From NCBI RefSeq assembly GCF_964355755.1, contig NC_092677.1, forward strand, positions 997,001 through 1,061,000: DNA of 64,000 nucleotides. The letters run 5' to 3'. The notes below the pieces were generated by a model. The model saw only the letters and a program-made list of their open reading frames with translations, was not told the DNA's origin and ran no database searches. The position numbers and the translations under genes are program-made. The stretch comes from Antedon mediterranea. Taxonomy: Eukaryota; Echinodermata; Crinoidea; Comatulida; Antedonidae. Numbering within the stretch: the stretch's first letter is position 1; every line of letters begins with the position of its first letter. This document shows, piece by piece, positions 39,011-51,515 of the stretch.

Positions 39011-39229
39011 ATTCCAAAGACCAATTAAATTACTGAGCAAGGAATAATAATATATTCACAAAAAATAAAAAATACATTACAAAAATATATTTTGTATAAC
39101 ATATTATAAAATTCATATTGTATCATTGGGTGCAGTCTATTTACATATACTGTAGCTATTAACGTATGGGTACATTGTAAACGTACAGAGGACTTAGTTT
39201 CAATTGAAATGAACTGACATTTTGATTGG

Positions 39230-39316
39230 TCGCCCTCTCTCCATTTCGTATAAACTATTCTGCATGGTGTATCGATAGCCTTCTCGTGCTAGTTAAACTT
39301 TGTACACTACACAAAA
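39230..39316 (+). other. Probable leader exon and promoter region of gene D
   Basis: CGCCCTCTCTCC at about 39231 is followed by a segment ending CTACACAAAA|gtaagt, the same layout as upstream of B. The exon start cannot be placed. Confidence 0.45.
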
Positions 39317-39537
39317 GTAAGTTTGATTTGTTGTACACAATTTATTTATAAATTATTATTTCATGATTTCATACCATTAATGATTTCAGTAGAACGACTG
39401 AACGCCGTTAAACTTATACAATATAGTCAGTGTTATAGTCTGCATAGAATTGGTTATTAACTTGTATTCGACAAGGATATGTTGATCGAAAAGTTGGCAA
39501 ATACTGAATAAACATAGTATATACATTTTATAAACAG

Positions 39538-42500
39538 ATTGAAATGGTGATGATATTTCATTCTGTGATAATTTACCTGATTTTCCAGCAGTGTGATCGT
39601 AAGTACCGTACTACATATTCAAGAGGGCAAAAAAATACAACAATAAATCCACATCCTCAGACAATAACCGTAAATAGGTCGAGAAAGGTTAGACTAAAAA
39701 TATAGAATTTATTATTTAATCAACATTTTTATAAGCTTTATTATTTATCAATATTAATGACTAACATGCTGTTTAAAGTAAGTTTACCATGAGGCTATGG
39801 ATCACAAATACAAAGGAAATACTACATCTGTTCAATATAATTAAAGCACATTGACAACTCAAGTCAAAGATTTGATGATTAACTTTTGACAATTTTTTTT
39901 TTTATCAACAATAATATTCTATTTCAGTTACAAACGGTCAAACCTCTCCAGTAGTCAATGTACAAGATGCTACTATTAAATTAGGTGAAGATGCTGTTAT
40001 CATCTGTAGTTACACACTCACTGGTTCTACAAGAACACTTTTTGCTGTTCAATGGTACAATAGCACATCAACAGGAGATAGGTTCAACCTTCTTATTAAT
40101 AGTGCTGGTACAAATCCAAATGGTAGATATACAGTTGATACCTCACAAACTGGTGTAGCTACTCTCACCATTGCAAACACAGTGTTGTCTGATGATGGAT
40201 ACTATCTATGTAGAGTTGTTGATTCATTTGTTGAAACTGGTGATCATTTTGGAAAACTTAATGTTCAATGTAAGTATTCATTTACATTTTAAATGATCTA
40301 CCGTATTAGTTTGTTTTGTATTTGGTATATTTTTATACTAGAAATATTTTTATATGTTCTTGTTCGAGGGGAATAGTTTTCGTGTACTTTCTGACCTGAA
40401 ACAAATAAAAATAAAATCAACCAGACACAGATTTGGAATTCTAACTCCAAACGTTTCGATATTAGGATTGCTGACAATAATATTTCGTTTGGCTAAATGT
40501 ATTAAACAGAAAGGTCTACGTCAGAAATATGTTAATATTTTTTTTAGATAATGTATTGTTGCGGTATTATCACTATAGTTTTTAAATCAATTTAAAGTTA
40601 TTCGACTTAATTAGCGAACATTGTATATTAATGTTCTGTCTTTATCTTTGCAGACTTTGACAGTGGTAGTAATCTTGCAATTGATGTCAATAGTATAACC
40701 ACTCCACATAATGTTATAATCACATGCTCTGGTTTTATAGATGGCTCTCCAGTTCCTTATATAAACCTCTATAAAGATAACAATATTATTAAAATACAGA
40801 ATTCATTACCTATGATATACATGATAGCTACTGTGTTAGAGGATGATGGAGGAAACTACAGATGTGAAGCAAATAACAGTGTAGGAAGTGTAACAAGTAA
40901 TACAATAACACTCGATTACTGTAAGTACTATAACAAACTTTAAAATCAATCTCATTAAATTTCTTTTCTCATTATTTTTAATGAGTTCTATTATTGACAA
41001 CATTAAACAAGGTTGGTATATTAGGTATTTGCCTTTACAGTATGTACTGTTGTTAAATGTGCATGGTTATGACTATCAACAGAACAACAATTATATGTAT
41101 TTGAAGAATCTAGTGTTAGTATCTAATGATAATTAGACTACCATTCAAGTTTATCGCCTTTATTATGCCTAAACAAGGTTGGATATTTGACTTTAGAGCA
41201 TTGGCTATGAGGTACTGTTATTTTCAACTTAACTCTTAATAAACCGAATGGCCTATGATAATTCTTGCTGCTTAGAGTATCACTGTAATTAAACGAACAA
41301 TTACATGTAATTATGCTTGTCTTTAATATTCAGGCTATATCAATTTCCCCCCAGATTTAACTGGTACTATCACCATTCGTTCCACTTCTAATGATACTAC
41401 TATAGTATTCAACTGCTCTGGTTCAGTTGACGGTAATCCATCTCCTGACATAATCCTTCACAAAGATGGTGATATCATTCGACAACAATCTACATTACCT
41501 ATAATATACACAATAAGCAGTCCAACAGAGAGTGATGCTGGACACTACATGTGTGAAGCTAATAATACAGCTTTCTCTACTAGAAGCAGTGTATTAGAAC
41601 TGTGTAAGTACCTGATACAATTTGTGTTCGGTTTTCCGAAAGCGAAAATAAAAGTGTTATTATGCCAAATCATAATGATGGTTAAAAAAAATGAATTCAT
41701 TAAATAAAGACAAATAAATTCAGCAGATCATTCACAAGTAAATCTGCGTCTAATGAGAGCAATTTACCACTCTGAACCAGAATTTAATACTAAATGGATT
41801 TTAAAACGTACATTTTTTCCAGATCATTTATTCTTTTTTTTTTAAACGGAATTTGAATATTTGGATTGTTTTTTTTATCATATCACAGGTTTTACAAAAT
41901 AGTTTAGAAAAAGGGGTATTAATAAAGCTATTTTTATCAGATAAACCAATTCTTGAAGAAAATACTGTTGGACCTGGTGACAACTATGTCGTCACATTTG
42001 ATGGTGAAGCTAACCCTCAACAGGTAACTTATGTTTGGAGCATTGACGGCGTTGTGGATCCAGATGCAAATTCTGCAACATTCACGTTCACTGCATCAAT
42101 GGAAGTTGGCACAGTTCATGAAATAACAGTGATAGTTACAAATCTTATTGGGTCAACTTCTAAGACAATACGGATCACGGTCTCAGGTTGATATATACTC
42201 AGTTTATATTAAGGTCCAAGCTCAATAATCTGACCATTATAAGTGCATACAGAAAACAAATATCAAAATGAATTGCAATGGCCTAATACGATTTAACAGT
42301 ATTATTTAAGATAAATTTGCAATGATTTGTTAATGTTTTTCATTTAGCTACCAATATTGAATCAACAACAAATTCAGCAAAAACCACAATGCCATCTACC
42401 GGTAAGCAAAAGTAGTTTTTATGCTTTTTAGGCTTTTCTTATTTAATTGTGAGTGTGTTTTTATTTCATCATAGACACAAAGCATTTTGTTTAAAACAGA

Positions 42501-43536
42501 TGCGGCTAATTTTACAATATCATATTCTATTAGATAAGACCTATAATAACCTATTCGAATTTATCAAAATAATCTATTTCTAAATACTTAGTTGAAGTTG
42601 AATAAAGACTAATAAGCCTATTACAATTCAGTATAAATTATAATCCCTGTTGATACAATAATACTGCTAACCTTTATATACATATAAAACGTACTTTACT
42701 TTTCAGAGACAACAGTTGGGCCCTCCAATAGCAATACAGGTCTGATCATTGGAATGCTCTTTGTTGGTATCATCATTGGTGCCGTAGGATTTTATATTTG
42801 GCAAATTATTTACAATAAGATAAGGAAGGTTTGTTAGATTGTAATGATGACTTTAATATAATATATTTGTAATTATAAAACATGCAGACTATGAGTCCTT
42901 ATGCCATACAAAGTAATATAATGGCAATTCATGCATTCTAGCAAAAGATGCTTTGAATTCGACTACAAGCTTTACAACACGTCACAATGTCCGTTATTGT
43001 TTGGTTTCAATTTACAAAATTTACCTTCGAGTAGAAGAGATAAGGTTATGAACACTTACATCATTATCCTTAAAATATATTGCAATAAATGGAGTTGAAA
43101 GATACATGTAATGACATGCAGAGTAATAACATCATTTTGTTATTCTTTATTTAGAAGTCACTGTCAGAAAAACAAGACACAGACAAAAGAAAACAAGATG
43201 TAAGTATTGATCTATAGGCTAAATACAATAAAGATGAATAACAAAACGATTAAATATTCAATTAAATAAAAAAATGTTTAGTTTTACAAAAACTGCGAGA
43301 TTCATTTGGTCGTGGTAGACAAACATCAATAGAATGTTAAAATACAAAAACAAGAAATGACAATTACAGGCCCTTATAAGTTTACAATTAATGTATTTAC
43401 TTGCCAGACATACATGGATTATGTAGGAGAAAGTAGCGGGCCAAACCAAACCTATCAAGATTTACAACATAAAGTAGAAGAATCAGCTTATGTTAATGTT
43501 AAAGCTGGAAATAAGAAAAAGAAAGCGAAAATATGA
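39538..43536 (+). CDS. Gene D: V-I-I-I IgSF receptor with ITAM/ITIM-like tail
   Basis: Coding exons: 39544-39598 (signal peptide, MVMIFHSVIIYLIFQQCD), 39928-40269 (V-type, AVQWYN ... DDGYYLC), 40654-40920 (Ig, VIITCSG ... GNYRCEANN), 41355-41603 (Ig, IVFNCSG ... GHYMCEANN), 41941-42186 (Ig-like without the cysteine pair), 42348-42401 (stalk), 42707-42828 (transmembrane, GLIIGMLFVGIIIGAVGFYI), 43155-43199 (basic linker) and 43408-43536 (tail). Every junction is GT/AG and in phase, and the frame is 1509 nt (502 aa). The tail has TYMDY, TYQDL and SAYVNV with eight residues between L and Y, as in B and C. D has one more I-type exon than B, and locus G has the same exon order. Confidence 0.87.
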
Positions 43537-44094
43537 ACAACGTTAAGAGGATCGTTCTACTGTACATCTATATAAGTACATTATGCGCACACACACGGTT
43601 ATAGAAATTACATTATTTAATTAATATTATTTAACTACCATTGGTGGAAGTCAAAATAATTTGTTTTCAATTAATATATGCAGACTAACGGTTATTGTGA
43701 TATTATGTTATATCAGTTAATGATAGACTTTTGAACTCTTTATTGAGTCAATTATATTCTGTAATAACTCATCGGTAATTATATTAATTGTCTTGTTTCA
43801 TACTATTGCAATTCTACATCGAAGCAAGAGTGTCACTCACGTTTTGTAAATACTACAAAGGATCATTCATGCAGTAGGTTTTATATATAATATATTTGGT
43901 AAGCTGAAAACCTCTATTATACCAATATTGTTAGGCCTATTTATATAGAAAACTAAACGGAAACATTGTACGGTGTATTATTTCACCAATTTACTAGACG
44001 TATCGACTTAGGTATACTAAGGACGATACTGTCCCTGTAAGGGACAATTATCTACATATTCTGTTTATGTGAATAATAATCTATGTTAGTTTTT
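43537..44094. other. 3' flank of gene D, no gene
   Basis: AT-rich non-coding DNA. No structured feature seen. Confidence 0.45.
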
Positions 44095-44290
44095 AGTCAA
44101 CTTGAGTAAATTCTGTAGTACTTCTGAAATGTTTGTTAATTTTGGTGTTTCTAGTTTTCGTAAATTTATGCGTAAGTCTATTTATAGTTTTTTGTTACGT
44201 ATTAATATATCTAATAATAATAATAATATGATTGTGAAAGTTGTGAGTGATAAACTGCTTGCGGAAACTCATTTATATATTTAAATATGC
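44095..44290 (+). mobile_element. Small 3' LINE remnant (possible)
   Basis: The frame 44102-44284 encodes FVNFGVSSFRKFMRKSIYSF and LLRINISNNN, a pattern common at the extreme C-terminus of Jockey/CR1-type reverse transcriptase proteins. Only this end remains. The assignment rests on family resemblance alone. Confidence 0.4.
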
Positions 44291-44639
44291 CATAAAAAGC
44301 AGAATGGTTTATACATCGAGGAAATAGTGTTAATGTTAATATAAAGATTTATAATAAATAAATATTTATATATAGTTATAATATAAATAAATGTAATCTG
44401 GTATTACATATAGGCCTGCATACAAATAGCCTACTGTATTTGTTTATGCACCCAGGACAACGTATCTGACTACGAGTTTGACTCATTAACTTGGACGCGA
44501 CTAATGTCAAATTACCATGATTAAAGATTGGTTTGCCGTTCTAAACAACGATGTGACGGGTAGTAACACATTCTGTGCTCATAAACTGTTCTATAAAGCC
44601 ACATAATAGAAAGTTAACAAGGCCATTATATATGGCTCA

Positions 44640-44715
44640 ATTTAGTGTTTACCTACCGGCCGACCAACCGACCGACCGACATAGTGAGCTGTAGAGTCGC
44701 GTTGCACGCGACTAA
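44640..44715 (-). mobile_element. Fragment of the GTCGCG-hairpin repeat
   Basis: Read on the minus strand it gives TTTTTAGTCGCGTGCAACGC, GACTCTACAGCTCACTATG and a short TCGG run, matching the head of the composite at 27610-27660. Confidence 0.65.
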
Positions 44716-45104
44716 AAACGAAACAGAAATGGGAAATAATTACGCGAACAGTAGAAGCGATTTAACCTTATCATAAATCAATGAAGATCTACGTTCCACC
44801 ATAAACGAAATGATCATCAGTAAATGACCATATCCTGTATAATACATTAATATAATAAATGATTATTTACCTCAACCATCAATGTGAGTACTGCATGTCA
44901 CTTTTCTATTGAGTAAATGCCTATACGTGTGCCTTAAGTAAACGATTGCATGTAATTAGAACCACAGATAGCAACAAACACTATACCACCAATAGTACGT
45001 GCTCACCTGTATGCAAATTACAACATAAAAAGAGAAAGATAATACTACTCATGGATTAATGAATTGCCTATTTATTAATCCATGCACTACTGCAACCATG
45101 GGGA

Positions 45105-45412
45105 TTGTTTCAACTTTCTGAAAAGTTATCATCTTTTAATAATAAAAAAAAAATGAACAGACTGTTAAACAATATAAAAAAATATATACGGAATGAACGT
45201 ATGACGGACAAAGGATTGAAAAAAAACGGAGACATAATACCCAACGAAGAAAAACAAGGCCAACAGCCAATACGTCGCGTGCTACAATGCATAGTGATAC
45301 CGGACCGACAGACAGACCGATATACCGACAGACAGACCGATGACAGACCGACAGACAGACCGACCGACCGACCAACATAGAGAACTATAGAGTCGCGTCC
45401 ACGCGACTAAAA
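45105..45412 (-). mobile_element. Second minus-strand copy of the GTCGCG repeat
   Basis: On the minus strand it has TTTTTAGTCGCGTGGACGCG, the TCGG/TCTG microsatellite, CCGGTATCACTATGCATTGT and AGCACGCGAC, as in 28285-28445. The part at 45105-45270 is less certain. Frames across the microsatellite on either strand are not genes. Confidence 0.7.
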
Positions 45413-45769
45413 ATGATGGTACAGGCATTGATGAACAAAGGCAGAAAAAATACAGAAAACGAAAAAAAAAATACACAAAATGAACAAACGAACACAAAAA
45501 TGAACCAGTGAGAGAACGAAAATATTAATCATTATTTAAATAATACTATTTTCGCATTTAATATCCGTTTTGATTAAAACGCAGGGTTTCTCTGAATTTA
45601 TCCATCATTCAGAGCAAAGCTAAACAAAAATATAATGCCTATCCAAAGGTCATATTATAACAGTTATAATGATCTTTTTTTGTAAATTTGCACCTACAAA
45701 AAAGGTGTAATAGGAACGTGTCGAAGTGGACAAGTGACGATTTTATTAAAGGAGAAAAAGACTTAAAAA

Positions 45770-48700
45770 ATGTACATTGTCTGCGTGTTGTCCTGTATAA
45801 TCTCAGCTGTTGGTAAGTACCACATTAATAACAACAACTAACGTATTCCATTATTCTTAGTATTCTTAAATATAAAAGCAATGTGTTTATTATGATAAAG
45901 AATTTCAGTCTAGAATTTATACTGACATTAAATAAACAAATAAGGATAAATTTAATCTAATAAATTAAAAAAATAATATCATCACGATATCCAATCATTA
46001 TCGTTTGCTAGTTGCCGTACAAAAGCTTACTTTTAAGCTTGGTTCCAATCAGAAAACGCAAGGACGTGGCACAATGTATCGACAAAATTTCTAGTGGGAA
46101 CCAAGCTTCATGACCAAGTGCATGATTCCGATGTCATCCTTAAGCTTTGTTCCTAATAGAAGCGCAACGCAAGGACGTAAGCGCAACGTAAGTAATTTGA
46201 CCAATCACAAGCGATGGATTATGTGAACTTTCGCTTGTTATTGGTCAACTTGCTTGCGTTGTGTCTACATCCTTGCGTTGCGTCTCTAGTGGGAACCAAG
46301 CTTTATGGTTCACCATTTACACTGCCTTTGCTGTTGTTGTCACAATCATTATTTTCATTTTAAAATTGATATTGTTATGAATACCAATATTTTACCTTGT
46401 CATTGACCATAGTACCCTTGACTGTTGCGCTAGAGGTTACAATAAGTGATGTGCAAGAATTTCCCGAGAATTCAGACGCGTTACTGGCTTGCGACTACAC
46501 ACCAACCGGTGCAACGGGGGTTGATATATCGTGGACACGAGTTAATGCACAGAGCGACATTATTAATTTAGTAGTACGAAGTGAAGTGGTTGATGAATTC
46601 AAACCACGTATGGAACTCCAGGTTTCTGATAATTTCCAGGGTAACGCTGGTTTAATAATTCATAATGTCACTAGAGAGGATGCTATGTCTTACGTGTGTG
46701 CAGTATTCTCTACTAGTGATGGTCAAGAACAAGGAATAACTACTCTACAGATACAATGTAAGTATTATCAATGCCCAATGAACACTAAACTGGTATTTTA
46801 CAAACCGTAAAAACACAGTAGTACTGTAAAGAATCTTTAACCTAATATTTGATAATACTTGGATTATAACATTTATAAGTGTGTAAACGGAAGAAACGGA
46901 ACCATTTAATTATATCATGCGTCACGACTTATCAGACCACTATAATCATCTATTATATCATGCGTCACGACTTATCAGACCACTATAATCATCTATTATA
47001 TCATGCGTCACGACTTATCAGACCACTATAATCATCTATTTTTATTATCAGGAATGCTGATTCTATCTTTTTTGTCTACATCATTGAAACTATTTTTGAT
47101 AACTGATAATGTAGTTTAATTGTTTTGAAAATACTTAATAACTTTTATTTGTTGCCTTAACGCAATTGTGCTTGTTTAAAAGTTGCATATTCACACAGTC
47201 GTCAATTGTTTTTTTTTTCAGGGAATTACAAGCCACAAATTACAAGTGATCCAGCTCCATATTCTTTGCAAGTTGGTGACAACGTAACATTTACGTGTTT
47301 ATCTGAAGCCAATCCTACATCAGAAATAGCATGGTTGAAGAACAACGTTACCATCGACATGGATGACAGATTCACAAAGAACGAGAATGCATCTACTCTG
47401 CACATAGATGGTTTAACTCGAGATGATCACGCCCTCTTTAGTTGTAGTTCAAGAAACATTCGAAAGGAAATCTTGAGTGATCAGATTGAACTAAATATAG
47501 AATGTAAGTGCAGTATACAAAGTAAAACATAATTTATTGTAACCATGTAAATCCTGCAGACACTGAAGACATTTATATGGCACTAAAAAATCTTAAAAAA
47601 AACAAACCAATCATTGTCATTGAAGAACAAGATATTGCATGTTCTATTAATCTATGAGATTAAGCTCTAATCCATTCTATTTGGTATTCAATCTATAAAT
47701 CAAAAACTAAATAAAGAAATTAGTAAATACGATAAAAACTACTCATTCTAAACATTAAAATATCACTATCCGTCCCATAGCTATAAATGAATAGTTTGTA
47801 TTTTTGTTATCTCCGGAAGATCAATAATATTGGCTGTTTAATGCATGCTTGCTTTATACCAGATGATCCGCCGTTGAATAATTCCAGATATAATAAAGCG
47901 AAGGTAATTTCCAAAAAGACAGATGCTTCAATTACAATTATTATTTCATTTGATTTCATTTATTGTTTTCGACAAAACGTTCGGGACTTTGAAAGGGAAG
48001 TTCCAGCATACAAATTACAAATATTTATTAACATGATGAAGATACATGTTTTAACAGATAAACCAGAGATGTATTTGAACCAGACTAGCAACAAAGTGGA
48101 ATGCACCAGTGACGCGAATCCAGCAGTGTATCAGTACGAGTTTGAAGTAGACGGTAAAGTAGTGAGGACAGCAGACGACGCAGTGTACGAATTGAAGGGA
48201 ACTGAATGTGTTAATATCACGTGCTTTGGTACTAACAAAATAGGAAGAGGCAACGCATCGGATATCGTGTGTCCTCTGTGTAAGTTTATACTGCCTAAGT
48301 ATCATTTAGTATCTACATTCTATTGGCCTAGATTCCAATTCTAATCGACGGCTACTCGATATTGATTAATTAAATTTAATCTTCTTATTTATAAGCAAAT
48401 ACTAAATACATAGATAAAACATTATTCAGAGTGTAAACGGAACAATGTTATTATTGCACTTGCACCACCTGATTGATCAGACTGTTATAATCATTTATTA
48501 TTGTACTGAATGCCAATTCTATCCTTTTTATCTTCATTATTTTAAGTAGCTGTTAATGCTTTTGTTTGTTTGTTGCTTGTCAGTTGCTTCAAAACACAAT
48601 TATGCTAGTTTAAAAGTTGCGTTCACACAGTCTTCAATTGCATTTTTAGGGAATTACAAGCCACAAATTACAAGTGATCCAGCTCCAGATTCTTTGCAAG

Positions 48701-50359
48701 TTGGTGACAACGTAACATTTACGTGTTTATCTGATGCCAATCCTACATCAGAAATAGCATGGTTGAGGAACAACGTTACCATCATAGAGATGGATGACAG
48801 ATTCACAAGGAACGACAATACATCTATTCTTCACATAGATGGTTTGACTCGAGATGATCACGCCCTCTATGGTTGTAGTTCAAGAAACATTCTAAAGGAA
48901 ATCTTGAGTGATCAGATTGAACTAAATATAGAATGTAAGTGCAGTGTAGTAAAACATATTGTAACCAAGATAAGGTATATGAATTGAAAGGAGCTCATGA
49001 ATGCGTTAATATCACGTGTTTTGGTACTAACAAAATAGGAACGAATAACGCATCGGGTATCCGTTCGTTGTCCTAAATGTAAGTTGATAGGCCTCTATTG
49101 GTTCACATTTAGAATTTAAAGATTCTATAGATTCCAAATCCAATCAACGGTTAATATTAATTAACTAGCCTTAAAGCCCTTTTGGCTTATTTATGTTTCT
49201 CCGGCATAAGTGCATTCTACATAAAAAAATAACTGTCATGTTATTTCACAATGATGTATCTTATGAAAATAAAATTGAATTGATTTGAATTATTTCGTTA
49301 TTATTATATAATAAATAATTTATTATGTTTTATTATTTATTATTATTATATTATATTTATTAAATTTTTATTTACTTTTTGGAAGAAGTGGGAGAGGGGT
49401 TAGTTAGAAAGTATATCGAAATCAAACATTCTGAAAATATAAATATTGTTATTATTATTAACTGGCAATTTGTTTTTATACTTCAATGTAGGAAATATTT
49501 TTACCGTTTGTCAGATAATTTAAAAAAAAGGTGTATATGTATGTATGTTAGCTTAGGTCTACTTATAAAAAAAGTAGTATAGTATATACACTGGCCTAAC
49601 AATATTTTTTTTTCGGCAGGTGAATGTCTAACTGTTGAATGGCCGACAGTTTATCCAGAGCCAACAGTAGAAACATTGAGTTGGAAGACAAGACTGGTCA
49701 TCGTGAATGTTTGTGTTGGAATGCTAATTGGTGCCATTGTAATGTGTATTGGAATGTTTGTCTATAACAGATGTTATATAAGAGGTTTGTCGCTTTATAT
49801 TTAGACGTATTTTGGTAACACGTCAATGTTTATTTTAAAACATTCATGTCTCATGTGAAAGGTAGATACATAATTCACTCCCATGTTTACACAAATGTTT
49901 ACTAAATAATTGTGTTTGTTACTATTCTGTTGGTATTTGATATATTTTATTACCTAGATACATTTTGTCTTTATTTTTAGAAAACACGAAAACGAAAAAA
50001 CAAGACGTAAGTGTTAAAATATTGACTATTGATTGTTTTTATAAATAATTGCCAACAAAGAAAAAAAATAATCATGTTGATTTTAATTGGAGAAGGTTAG
50101 AAACGTATACCTTTGAATATTGACAAAACAAAACAACAAGGAAGTTTCCGTGAATATTATTTATGGCTCAGCCTGCTAGCCTATTATTATTTATAATAAT
50201 GACATTTGAACTTTCGTATTTATCTTGCAGATGTATATGAATTCCATAGTAAACGACTCCGACAAAGACCATTATGACGACTTACAAAACAAATTAGAAA
50301 TGCCGGCTTATCACAGTGTTATTAGTATGATACAAAGTTCTGTCTACAAAAATGTGTGA
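45770..50359 (+). CDS. Gene E: divergent V-I-I-I IgSF receptor with three tyrosine motifs
   Basis: Coding exons: 45770-45812 (signal peptide, MYIVCVLSCIISAV), 46413-46757 (V-type, LLACDYTP ... MSYVCAVF), 47222-47503 (Ig, VTFTCLSEANP ... ALFSCSS), 48058-48279 (Ig-like, KVECTSDANP ... VNITCFGTN), 48650-48934 (Ig, near copy of 47222-47503), 49620-49784 (transmembrane, VCVGMLIGAIVMCIGMFVY), 49981-50006 (linker) and 50231-50359 (tail). Phases agree and the frame is 1497 nt (498 aa). The tail keeps YDDL-x8-YHSV and adds SVYKNV, an SxYxxV motif, as its last residues. The last exon is 129 nt, as in B and D. Base use and protein are more divergent from A-D than they are from one another. Confidence 0.85.
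46035..46305. mobile_element. Two small MITEs in the first intron of gene E
   Basis: Both have AAGCTTGGTTCC-like left ends and GGGAACCAAGCTT right ends. The first spans about 46035-46110 and the second about 46141-46305. The second contains CGCAACGCAAGGACG and its reverse complement around an inverted core (AAGCGATGG, CGCTTGTTATTGG). The same family is split by a LINE at 19860-21552. Confidence 0.75.
46909..47037. repeat. Three perfect tandem copies of a 43-base unit
   Basis: The unit begins ATTATATCATGCGTCACGAC and ends ACTATAATCATCT. The copies are identical. It lies in the intron after the V exon of gene E. Confidence 0.92.
48975..49085 (+). pseudogene. Orphan half-exon in gene E
   Basis: GAATGCGTTAATATCACGTG and the following TTTGGTACTAACAAAATAGG repeat the second half of exon 48058-48279. 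They sit directly after the intron start of the duplicated exon 48650-48934, with no acceptor and with a frame change before CCTAAATGTAAG. It is the remnant of a duplicated second exon whose front half was deleted. Confidence 0.78.
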
Positions 50360-50462
50360 TGTGCCCAAATATGGTAGTAATATACTTAAATAATATGGTA
50401 GTGATATGACATCATCATGTCCATATGGGCACATCACATAAAGTCTTATATGTAGACAGAGC
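50338..50462. repeat. Imperfect inverted repeat across the stop codon of gene E
   Basis: The left arm (TCTGTCTACA ... TGTGATGTGCCCAAATATGG) contains the last codons and the TGA of gene E. The right arm (CCATATGGGCACATCACA ... TGTAGACAGA) lies in the 3' UTR. The arms match over 10 and about 17 bases, with a gap between. It resembles a small foldback element. It could also be an RNA hairpin in the mRNA end. Confidence 0.78.
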
Positions 50463-50469
50463 ATTAGAA

Positions 50470-51515
50470 AATACGGTAATACAATACAAAGCTTAAAAAA
50501 AAAATAAAAATTAAATGAAGGAAGGTATCACTACATACTCTAGTCATCCTCAAGTTGATACACTTAAATTGTATATATTACTATAAGTGGCATGTTTAAG
50601 TATATCTGTACCAGTAAGAATGAGTCACGTCGTCGGTATTCAGTTGAAGAATACGACTTTTAAAAGCCCATTGTTGGTTTTATAATAATTATATTACAAA
50701 GTTTGTTACAGATTGCACAATACTTTGCAAAATATTTAACTTCCTTGTAGGGATGTACTAAACATTTTGTACACACCAGCGAAATTGAATGTACAAGGAG
50801 TGAAATATTTCAGTTTTATTTCTTCTTTGATGAAGAAGTTTCATATTTTGCATATTCAATCAACTTTTTCTTAAATGATTTTTCTGATATGTTCACATCT
50901 GCTTACAAAATAAGTATGAATAACGACTATATTGAAGCAAGAACGAACGTAAACCATGGAGATATAAAAATATGCGTAAACCGAACCCAGTACCATTTTG
51001 ATTTAATTCAGGAAACTACCTCGTGCCATTATTCAGATATATTGACAGTTTTGATTGATATTCACATGAAAATAATATTGAATTAGCAAAAAAAAAACAT
51101 AACATAACCATGTGGAGGTAGTCATGTTTACTGCAGTAAAATAGGCCTTTTTGCAGTAAGTATGTATCATCATTTGTTGCTGCTACTTAGGGATGTATAC
51201 CGCAACATGATTGATCATATTTCAATATTGATTTAATGTACACAGCAACACGGTAGACATTGTAACGATGGTTAATCTCATTTATTTATACAAGTAAAAA
51301 AAAACACATACATGGTTTAGATTTGAGGGGTTAGTTAAAACACAATCAGATTTCAGTTAGTAAAATTAGTTTACATTAATTAAAGTTTGGTTTAAAAAAA
51401 ATACAAGTAAACACTGAACATTGTTAGTAACCTTATTACATAATTCAATTATGTAAAAAAATAATGATGAGTTAAAAATTGAAGCTTAATATTCTTCTAA
51501 TATTTCATTATACTT
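50470..51515. other. 3' flank of gene E, no gene
   Basis: AT-rich DNA. It contains TTCCTTGTAGGGATGTACTAAA, which resembles the far end of the A and C flanks (about 11251 and 38989), so the flank shares ancestry with those loci. Confidence 0.5.

Noticed and set aside
47787-48057. 5' part of an open frame running into an Ig exon of gene E
   Set aside because: The acceptor at 48057 and phase comparison show the exon begins at 48058; the upstream part is intron.
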